The position numbers were made by a program, and so were the translations under genes. The notes below the pieces were generated by a model. The model worked only from the letters and a program-made list of their open reading frames with translations. It had not been told where the DNA came from and ran no database searches. A stretch of DNA of 19,203 nucleotides from Basidiobolus heterosporus B8920. Its lineage: Eukaryota > Basidiobolomycota > Basidiobolomycetes > Basidiobolales > Basidiobolaceae. Each line of letters begins with the position of its first letter. Position 1 is the first letter of the stretch. This document shows, piece by piece, positions 8,252 through 16,117 of this stretch. The stretch is taken from contig JNET01030157.1 in the NCBI GenBank assembly GCA_000697455.1, positions 1 to 19,203 on the forward strand, written 5' to 3'.

Positions 8252-11200
8252 TTAAAAGCCGTAGTATCCAGAGTACAACGAAGATGGTCCTCTTCCCCCA
8301 CCACGCCCGTTACTATTGTTGGCCGGAATCGGCCCAGGCGTTTGGTGAGGGGGAAGAGATTCATCAGATTTTGGCCAATACCCTAGGCTACGGTTGGCTT
8401 TGGGATTGACACGATTGGCATTATTGATTAACCCTAAATGGCCGGTTAGTTCAAAATTTCTGTGTTCTTCGTGATAATACAGAACGGCCCCGGTCGACTT
8501 ACATTGGGGAGATGTGGCATCTATTGTTGCATCATGTGAATGCCATGGATTTCCAGAGATTTGTGGGGATGACTGGGAGATTTTTCGGTCTAACGGTATA
8601 CTCGAATACCTGCGATGATGGTATAACGACTGATTTGTGGTAGGTGGCTGCTGGTACTTTGGCATATCCAAATTGGTATATGTATTACGTCGTGGGGAAT
8701 TGGATTCAAATACACCACTGGCGTCTAGATCGAAGAGGCTATAGCTTCGGGTATCCCGAGTTGATCGAAGTTCGGGAATAGCCTGGGTCGTGATGCTTGA
8801 GGCACGTCTGAGTATTTTTTCGTTGCCTCCTGAGGCCATGAATCCAACGGGACTAACGGTGGCGATCTGTGAGGTTTCCAAAAAATTTCGAAGGATTTTT
8901 TGTGCGTGAGGCATATTGTGAGCATCTCTGCGTTCACATTGGAATACGAAGGTACAAGAACCCAGGTCGTTTGGGCGATGCATTGCGGAAAGTGGGGGGA
9001 ATTCTTTGGCCGCGACAAGGGTGATGTTAAAATCGTATTTGAGTTGCCAGACCAATTCTTGGAAGTAGTTGCTCTCGACAATTGAAGTGATCATTGGTGT
9101 CAGCGGTAGAGTTATGAACGCCTCTTCAATCAATGGTTCCTTCAAAAATAGAAAATCTGAGATCAAGCCTTGTGAGGGACTTGGTATACATCCACTTACA
9201 GAAGTCACGGCAAAGTTGTTGGATTCATTCAGGTCGTATATACTTTGGTGGTAGTTAGCATCGTGTCTCGAGTTCATTTGCAACGAGGACTGAGGTGAGG
9301 CAGATCTAGAATTAAATCCAGGGTCACTGTACCATTCTTTGTCCTTACTCCCGTTCTCTACCATATCAAGGATGGCTTGTTTGAAATTGAATAGATTGAT
9401 GACGTTTTTGGCGGGCGTACGAGCAACCACATTGTCGCCAGAATCAACTGAGGCGCCCGGTGTCGAAAACTCCTCAGCCGTTGAAAACTTGACGTATACT
9501 CCGTATTGCTTCATTATTTTTTGAATGTTTTTGCCACCCACACCGATGATCCGCTTGTGATACACTTCGGGAACAAAAAAGGATAATTCAGCAGGCAATT
9601 CCTCCTAATAGCAAACAGGATAAGCTTGTTATTCGCGTCATACAAACGATTCGTCTACATACCTGTAATAGCTCCAATCCGTTCAACGTCCTTGAGCATT
9701 GAGGACTGTACACATTGATGAAGAAAGTCGACTCATTAGAGTTTTCAAAGCCAATCTTGACATTAGTACTCTTCATGATCTTGTTGACTTTGCCGTTCTT
9801 CTTGCCGCTGATGAACTCGCGATGTTCTGTGGCTAATTCAATTTGAGCCTTGCACTCCTTTTGGAAAAGCTGTGGCGGCCATGATATCATCAGCAGGTTT
9901 CTGGAGCGCACAAGTAAATTGATGGGCTTACCTTAAACGCAAATTCTCTCTCGAGCGATTTCAAGGCGTCCTTCAGGGTGTTTGGCTGACCAGAAATCTC
10001 GAAGCAATAGTTTTGGTATTTGATCTCAGCTCTGGATGTCTTACAGATATTGAATATAAGCTCATTTAATTGATGTTGGGCGGGCAGTTGAATCGGCTGG
10101 CTACTAGGGATATTATTCTCAAGCCATAGCCACCCGGAGAACACATCACTGGTCTAAGGTGAATGCTGGATGAGAGCCAATCAACAGTCGTTATGATGAA
10201 GTAAATGAAATTACCATATGGGTCACCCCTTTGATGGTCCTCAAGATTTCATGCTCGTTCTGTCCATAGATGGAGATAAATGACTTTTTCGAGTTGGCGG
10301 GAGGGAATATGATGGAGGTTCCGTTATCCTCCATAACGTTTAGTAATTCTTGATATTTTAGGATTGGCAGCCAATCTAGTTTTCTAGGCTGTAATGGAAA
10401 TTGGCGGGTAACTAAATCACGTTCCTGATTGAAAACGGTCAGAATTGCTTCACTGGCTACTTTGGGCAGCAACACTTACGGCTCGCTTCACACTCAGTGA
10501 CAATGTCTCGACTGCTTTGAAAGTGTTCGGCTTTTCTCCGACTATCAAGATCTGCCCTCCATGATGGGTGAGTGAGTGGGTGTCTAGCAGGTTGCCGTAA
10601 TACCGCGGGAGGTGAATCTTGGTGTTGGTTTCCTGCTCGATGGCTTTGATAAGTGTATTCTTGACGCCGCAGACAAGATTAATCAGATGGGTTGGTATCT
10701 GAAATTTCTCTACATGCGAACCGTCCTAAGGGATTGGTCAGAATATGAACCATGACTGTCAAATAGATGGGCTTACCGCAGTCGCAATCAAAGTGACTAA
10801 TTCTATACGTGCACATTCCACATCATCAGGCTTTCCTTGAACGCTAATGTACATTGGATTGGGCTGACCGTGAACGCTATTTGACCGGGCATCCGTGTCG
10901 GGGAACTCAACAATGACACTTCGCAACCCCATGATATCTTCTATCTTCTGCTGGAACTCGGGCTTGATGCCTCCGTCTGAAATCAAAGAATCACTGCTAA
11001 TAAATTTGTATAGAACGGAAGCCTATGGGTGATGGCCCGGCGTTAGTATGGTGCGCACGAGATAAGGAGAGTACGTGAAGCACGAAACGTACCTCGGAGG
11101 GGTATCTTTGAAGGATAGATCTTTGTGCAGATATTACTTGGAGTGATGGGCCTGATAGAAAGACTACATAGTGAGACTGCTCGTTGGGAGACATGAGGTC

Positions 11201-11374
11201 GCAACTGTTGCTGTCAAGGGCGGAGGATTGCAATTGATATGCGCAGTTCTCCACAATTTGGTCGCAGAGCACATTGAGCCTGTTTAGTGGAAGCCCGAGG
11301 AACTCGACACTGTCATAGAGTGAGCCGCGCACAACAGGTTGGGTCAAGCAAAAGGCAAGGGAAGCCTGGTCCAT
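8252..11374 (-). CDS. Multi-KH-domain RNA-binding protein
   Basis: Seven minus-strand exons (11374-11093, 11022-10777, 10725-10480, 10424-10215, 10153-9932, 9869-9663, 9604-8252) give 921 residues. All six introns (51-70 bases) are phase 0. Several KH repeats are visible. Most are degenerate, such as IPTHLINLVCGVKNTLIKAI in exon 3. The best are HREFISGKKNGKVNKIM (418-434) and YHKRIIGVGGKNIQKIM (486-502), the latter with a canonical GxxG loop. A further degenerate copy follows, then a Ser/Asn-rich tail and a GRGGGRG patch near the C-terminus. KH repeats bind single-stranded RNA; tandem arrays occur in vigilin/Scp160 and Bicaudal-C proteins. The arrangement resembles a fungal multi-KH family (S. 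pombe Mug60 type), but I cannot name an orthologue with certainty. The start is the first in-frame ATG; an in-frame stop lies upstream. A possible acceptor near 11455 leaves room for an upstream exon. Confidence 0.85.
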
Positions 11375-11640
11375 CAGAGGTATTCTTGTGTACAGAAGGG
11401 ATTTGAGGTTAAGAAACCAGAAGAAGGGGTCATACAATAAAAATCAGATTCGGTCTCTAGAAAAGAAAAATCCTAAACAAATCCTACAATGAAAGTCTAT
11501 TGTCCGGTTCTATGCTACTTCATTAGAGTTATATAGTGCCCTCTCACCTCTCACCTCTCACCTTACACCCTCACCGTAGCCTAACCCTAAACAATTACTC
11601 ACTAAAAGACCCTAGATTTTAATATAGATATGATATTAAA
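11375..11640. promoter_or_regulatory. Upstream region of the KH gene with 7-bp repeats and telobox
   Basis: Three head-to-tail CTCTCAC units (11541-11561) are followed by related ACACCCTCACC sequence and by CTAACCCTAA (11581-11590). On the minus strand the last reads TTAGGGTTAG, a telobox in the same orientation as the KH gene and about 207 bases upstream of its ATG. A regulatory role is inferred. Confidence 0.5.
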
Positions 11641-12377
11641 TTGGATCATGGCTAAAATCATGCAAGTTCTCTTGTCATATGGGGAATCTGAGACCGTGGA
11701 GCTAGTTCTATTGGATCAACCAGAGGCAGCAGCTCAGATTGGTCACAGGCTAGAGAATGTCTTGACATGAATGAGATCAAAACCATGGTAACTTCCGTGG
11801 TAAATGAGCTTGGACAATCGGAGATGCGAGAGCAAAACCTGTTTCTTGATCTCTGTTTGCTTTAATGAGTAAGCTTGGTAGAAAGGAAGCCTGCGATTGG
11901 TTGGCTGGCCGTGATCTTGGTATATATCATATATATACCATAAGCAGAAGCGTTGACGATCACAATGGCCCAAACTAGGCACCCAGGAAAATCGTTCTCG
12001 GTCCAATAAATGTTTGGTCATAGCTCTCCCGCCTTCCACTAACCTGGCAAAGAAGCGATGAGCAATCCATCATGCTATGACTGTATGTCAACAAGGCTCT
12101 TCCCGATGGCTGTCTTCATGTTACGTGTACCTCTACTTCTCCATTTATCTGTAAATAAACATCTTACTTCCACACCCCTTCCATCATATTGGCTATCCTC
12201 ATTGAACCTCTCATCATAATCGTTGGATTGTATTTAAGCTTGCATTTAAAGTGGATTCATTCTATCGCTGCATAGCCTCAACCATAATAATGCAAGATTG
12301 TTGGCCACTACGGTTGACGCACTACAAAATTACTCCACGAAATTTCGTTATATTTATTGTTTATCTAAGCAAGGGAA
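11641..12377. other. Unassigned interval, open in several frames at 11650-12040
   Basis: No gene can be assigned with confidence. Between about 11650 and 12040 the base composition is less AT-rich than the flanks and several frames on both strands stay open. Examples are a minus-strand frame at 12039-11743 (98 codons, no recognised domain) and a plus-strand frame from ATG 11649 that closes after about 40 codons. This could be a decayed gene, a small intron-bearing gene or a non-coding RNA. From 12040 to 12377 the sequence is AT-rich with CT patches and probably holds the 3' UTR of the next minus-strand gene. No tRNA boxes were seen. Confidence 0.35.
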
Positions 12378-13046
12378 TTAGGATTTAGATGTACCAGGTC
12401 TAGATTGTGGAGCTGAGACTGGTTCAGTACCACTACGTGTCCTGGCCATTTCCAACAACTGTTCAGGACCATGTTCGAGATCTTCTAACAAGCCATTTAA
12501 TTCATCTTCATCAACATCCATCTCCAAGTCACTACCAATATCCTCATCTTGAAACTCTGCTTCATCCTCTTCAGAAAGGTCTGAGTTTTCTGAAACACTA
12601 TGAAGTTGGAAATCTTCATCGTCAGCTTCGTAAACGTCAACCAAGTGTGAGGTGACAACAAAGCGAACCAACTTTCCAGAAGGATTCATCTCTTGTTTAG
12701 TTTCAACCCCCTTGCCTTTAGAGCTAGTGTTGCTGGCAAGCTTTCGCTGGTAGAGGGTACAAGCTAGCTCAGAGAGATTGTGCAAAACAGAGCTTAGACG
12801 TACTTCTTCCAAGTTTAAGGGGATTTGGTTTCCGTAAGAGATCACCTTCACCAATTCACACTCTTCTACCTTTAAAGTAGAATAAATGTCTTTTACCTCA
12901 ATCCCTGCCTCTTCCTCGCACCAATGTAATATCTCCTTTATGGCAGTATTGTACGCTTCTTCGTATACACTAAACACGCCGGCTACCCTCGTCTCCGGAA
13001 GGTTGCAATTCTCAGTAGATTTCAATAAAACCCAAACTCTAGACAT
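12378..13046 (-). CDS. Hypothetical protein with acidic C-terminal region
   Basis: A single-exon frame encodes 222 residues starting MSRVWVLLKSTENCNLPET. I do not recognise the family. The first ~65 residues (VWVLLKSTE, then VAGVFSVYEEAYNTAIKEIL) look like a small folded alpha/beta domain. A Lys-rich linker (KGKGVETKQE) follows, then a strongly acidic stretch at about 140-190 (DEDFQLHSVSENSDLSEEDE and onward) and a polar Ser/Thr/Pro tail. Acidic tails of this kind occur in nuclear, histone-binding or ribosome-associated proteins, but no function is claimed. Its length without a stop, codon-like composition and the absence of splice need support a real gene. The ATG at 13046 is the first in frame. 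Confidence 0.75.
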   Translation of the reverse strand: MSRVWVLLKSTENCNLPETRVAGVFSVYEEAYNTAIKEILHWCEEEAGIEVKDIYSTLKVEECELVKVISYGNQIPLNLEEVRLSSVLHNLSELACTLYQRKLASNTSSKGKGVETKQEMNPSGKLVRFVVTSHLVDVYEADDEDFQLHSVSENSDLSEEDEAEFQDEDIGSDLEMDVDEDELNGLLEDLEHGPEQLLEMARTRSGTEPVSAPQSRPGTSKS

Positions 13047-13556
13047 GTTTAGCTAACGTCAGAGCTGACGAAGTCGCGAATGAAGAAAAATGGCACGGAA
13101 TCAGAAATATTCTAGCACATATACGATGTCACATCATATCGCCCATGGAATTCTTCATAGGGTTTATGCAAGATTGATCGAGAAATCAATGAATAATTCT
13201 AGAAAATCAAGGAAATCTCGGGGATAGTTAAGGGGAATTGTTTCATTTACTCTGGGTTTACTTATTATCAAGAAGTGGCTCGGACACGAGCAAAGGAAAT
13301 GGTTTCTAACAAGGCAGGAATATGATTAATGGGATTAATAAGACTTTGAAGTCATGAAAAAACAAAGATTTCGAAGCGATGCCACTGAGAAAAGTGATGT
13401 CAAGAAAAAAGAATTCGGGTCGTGAAATAAGATTAGATTGAAATCCTTAATATATAAAACAACCCGTAGATGGTCCAAAAAGTGCGCATTAAGGTTAGGA
13501 CAGTCGGGCTTCGGCCTTGGTTGCAGCCTTGGCTTGGGCGCGGATCATTTGTCTGA
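13047..13556. other. Intergenic region between two minus-strand genes
   Basis: This holds the upstream region of the hypothetical gene and the 3' UTR of YPT7. It is AT-rich, with purine-rich patches near 13375-13415. No gene, repeat or RNA was recognised. Confidence 0.5.
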
Positions 13557-14588
13557 TTAACAGGAACATCCGTAGTCTTTGGGTGCGTCACTGTCGATTC
13601 TGATAGGATCAGGGAAGTCACTAAATTGGAAACAAGGCTTAGTATCTCAACAAAACGACCGTGGTGGTTAGGGTTAGGGTAGGGAAGTATGGATGTATAT
13701 TTACGTGTAACTAAAACATAACGTCCAGGTTAGTTCATGTTCAAGTATATGCATGGTAAAGAACTCAGACTTACAGCTCGACGTCTGCCTCCTGTTGTAA
13801 AGCGTTTCTGGCAATAGTCTGGAAGGCTTGCTCCACGTTGATGGCTTCTTTGGCTGAGGTCTCAAAATAAGGGATGTTCCCCTTGGATTGGCACCAAGTC
13901 ATAGCACGCTTTTGTGAGATCTGAGGCCGAAGAGTGTGAGTAAATCAAAAGATTCGACAAGCTTCGTTCCTCTACATACCATTCTCTTTGTTTCTTCAAC
14001 ATCAATCTTATTACCAAGAACGACAAAGGGGAAATTCTCGGGATCTCTTGGGCTTGCGTGAATAAGGAATTCATCTCTCCAGCTATCCAAAGTTTCAAAA
14101 CTTTTAGCGTTGTTAACATCAAAACAGAGGACACAACAATCAGCTCCACGATAGAAGGCAACTCCTAAACTTTGGAAACGTTCTTGGCCAGCGGTGTCCC
14201 AAATCTAATGTTTTCTCGTATCGGTAAGTAAAAAGGCAGGTCTGCTTGGATGTCTAGTGAAAGAAAATCACTTGCCTGCATTGTGACCAACTTGTCATCA
14301 ACCATCACTTCTTTGGTTAAAAAGTCAGCCCCGATGGTGGCTTTGTATTGGTTTGTGAATTTTTTGTTCACATACTGGTTCATAAGCGATGTCTTGCCAA
14401 CACTATAATTGCAGAAAACGATTTAGAATAAGCTAAAAAGCCAGTTGTCAAGAACTACGGACCCACTGTCACCCAAGATGATAACCTTAAGTTGTGGAGA
14501 TGAAAGGATTCGATTAGTATACACTAAAGGGCTATCGAGTGCAATAACAAGCCCTCACCTTCAAAAGAACCTTCTTACGAGTAGACAT
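13557..14588 (-). CDS. YPT7: Ypt7/Rab7 vacuolar and late-endosomal GTPase
   Basis: Seven minus-strand exons (14588-14559, 14485-14463, 14402-14276, 14204-13980, 13920-13775, a 6-nt exon 13710-13705, 13620-13557) give 206 residues, close to yeast Ypt7 (208). Motifs: P-loop GDSGVGKTS (15-23), Rab7-type switch [28 protein letters not shown], and C-terminal CSC for double geranylgeranylation. Ypt7 drives homotypic vacuole fusion and late-endosome/autophagosome fusion through the HOPS complex. The intron at 14275-14205 must be GC-AG, because only that join gives [12 protein letters not shown]. The microexon adds TTACAC between two phase-2 introns, giving ELYTDFPDPI instead of ELDFPDPI; both are in frame, so it is inferred. 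The gene is divergent from the RG-rich protein gene. Intron 13621-13704 contains a TTAGGG array. Confidence 0.96.
13668..13684 (+). repeat. TTAGGG repeats inside a YPT7 intron
   Basis: Two TTAGGG units followed by TAGGG lie within the last YPT7 intron. On the gene's sense strand they read CCCTAA. This is the third telomere-type site in the window. It may be a chance insertion, a telobox, or part of the splicing context (the C-rich strand is the transcript). Confidence 0.6.
13705..13710 (-). other. YPT7: Predicted 6-nt microexon of YPT7
   Basis: On the minus strand the sequence reads ATGTTTTAG|TTACAC|GTAAATATAC, so a good acceptor and a good donor flank six bases. Including it keeps the frame (both introns phase 2) and splits a 154-base gap into introns of 64 and 84 bases, the usual size here. 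It restores Tyr-Thr before DFPDPI, where I recall fungal Rab7 proteins carrying a Tyr-containing stretch. Confidence 0.6.
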
Positions 14589-14960
14589 AGTTAGTTCAAA
14601 ATAGAGAGTATGTAGTAAGTTTTGGAGTTGGTTCCTGAGAGGAAAGAAAGGAAGGGGTTGGGGAGATACAAGAAGAAAGAAAGTCAATAAGAGGGAGGGA
14701 TAATTTCGAATCTAGTGAGCATTACCCCGTTAACATTAATAAATGTACACGTACCTAACTCGGTTACACTTTTTTTTTGGCATTCTGGGATATATTGAAG
14801 TATCACCTGATCTATTGATTCTTCAAGGATATCTAATAAACAATGCTATTCAATAGATTTTTGGTTGGAATTTACTAAGTAAAAATCATGATTCCAACAA
14901 ACTTACATAAAAACCATCATAAGGACTTCAGTCATTACTCTTTCCAGTACATACTTGAAT
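14589..14960. promoter_or_regulatory. Shared divergent promoter, YPT7 and RG-rich gene
   Basis: These 372 bases separate two divergent start codons. A purine-rich tract on the plus strand (about 14637-14700) is a pyrimidine tract on the YPT7 sense strand, a common feature of fungal promoters and 5' UTRs. A T-run lies at 14770-14779. No specific operator could be assigned. Confidence 0.5.
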
Positions 14961-15443
14961 ATGGATCCATATACAGGTGAGTCCAATGCATAAAGCCCTA
15001 GACGAAATCCATACTCACCCTTTCTCTTTTCGATAGATGCTGACCCTGAATACAGAGAGACCCCTTTAGAATCGAACATCCCTCCCCCAACTTTTCAGAG
15101 CGTTCCTAAGCCCACATTCCAGCGCTTTAGAGGTGGGCATCGTGGCGGTTACGAAGGCCAACGTTATGATCGTAATAGTGCGGATCGAAATGGGCACTAT
15201 GGCGGGCGTAGAAACGATTATCAAAGCGGCCCAAGACACTCTGGAAATAATCATGGAGATTATAATTCAAACCGTAGATATAACAACAATAACTCAAATC
15301 AGCATAACCGGAACGATGGAGGAAGTTACAGAGGTGGCTCGTATGGTAATCGAAGTGGAGGACATTGGGGAGAGAACAGATCCTTCTCCGAAAATAAAAG
15401 AGAAGACAGAAAACCGACCGGACGCTCTGATTCACAATATTAA
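14961..15443 (+). CDS. Small RG/Asn-rich protein, probable RNA-associated
   Basis: Two exons, 14961-14976 and 15037-15443, with a 60-base GT-AG intron, give 140 residues. The protein starts MDPYTDADPEYRETPLESN, has a short Pro-rich segment (IPPPTFQSVPKPTFQRF), and then an arginine/glycine/asparagine-rich body with RGGHRGG, GGRR, YRGGSYGNRSGG and a run of Asn. It ends in a basic Lys/Arg/Ser tail. RG/RGG regions bind RNA, can be methylated on arginine and favour condensates. That is family-level knowledge, and no folded domain or named family is recognised here. The 5-codon first exon is supported by a strong donor (CAG|GTGAGT) and acceptor (CGATAG). Two other frames over the second exon also stay open because of low-complexity composition; they give hydrophobic or irregular peptides and are dismissed. 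Confidence 0.8.
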
Positions 15444-16117
15444 GGTCACCTCTTGATACAGCTTTTTGCGTGGTTTTTATAAATATTGTGCGTATATATC
15501 TTTCCCTCTACATTCTGCTGAAGCTTCCTATTCGTACAGTCCTTTATTACTAGTGAATAATAAATATACCTGTGGACTAATTTTTACAATACATTAAGTT
15601 AGGAAACATCATGGACCACTTGTTGGAATTCATACAGTACTTGGGGGTTAGTAATAATAGTCGGGCCGTTGTTGGTTCAGCCTACTAGTTCAGCCAAATT
15701 TTCGATACACAAGAACCAACTAGAAACCGTGATAAAAGCCTACTTATTCAACTAATCGCTCAGTATAATTAATCGGCGATCCGATTAATCATTAGACAGG
15801 CATTAGGCCAACATATCGGTAAATGAAATGTACATTATGTAGTGAAAATAATCTATCTAATTTTGGAATGATTGGACTGCGTAAGATAATGATTGAGGGA
15901 TGGCTGAAAAGGTATATTTGGAATAATCAACAATTTATTGGTAATTAGGTTGGATGCGTGGAATGCGTGGGATGAAAGTACTTCGGGTCAGATGAGATTC
16001 TATGTTACAAGTGCTATGAATGATACATTCCAACAGTCATGATGGTTAAGGTAGGAAAAGGGTTACAAAAAGACGTCGTGGGGTCAATACTGAACAGTCG
16101 ATTATCAGAAGGTAGGT
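15444..16117. other. Convergent 3' region of the RG-rich gene and PUT1
   Basis: The interval is 674 bases long and has no gene. An AATAAA-type signal near 15548 suits the RG-rich mRNA. Two inverted repeats occur: GTTGGTTC/GAACCAAC around 15674-15721 and ATTAATCGG/CCGATTAAT at 15768-15789. No mobile-element ends or RNA gene were recognised. Confidence 0.5.
15768..15789. repeat. Perfect 9-bp inverted repeat with 4-nt loop
   Basis: ATTAATCGG, a CGAT loop, then CCGATTAAT form a perfect short palindrome. It could fold as a hairpin in RNA. As DNA it contains the CGG-N4-CCG arrangement of sites bound by Zn2Cys6 factors. It lies downstream of two converging genes, not in a promoter, and there is no U-run to suggest a terminator. 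Confidence 0.6.

Noticed and set aside
8900-9254. Plus-strand frames of about 60 codons
   Set aside because: They are antisense shadows of the last KH-gene exon.
11743-12039. Minus-strand 98-codon frame
   Set aside because: No domain or family is recognised and other frames over the same bases are equally open, so it is noted only as part of an unassigned interval.
15133-15456. Open frame of 107 codons rich in Ile/Val/Thr, and a minus-strand frame over the same bases
   Set aside because: Both are by-products of the biased codons of the RG-rich gene, whose own frame is joined by strong splice sites and gives a sensible RG protein.
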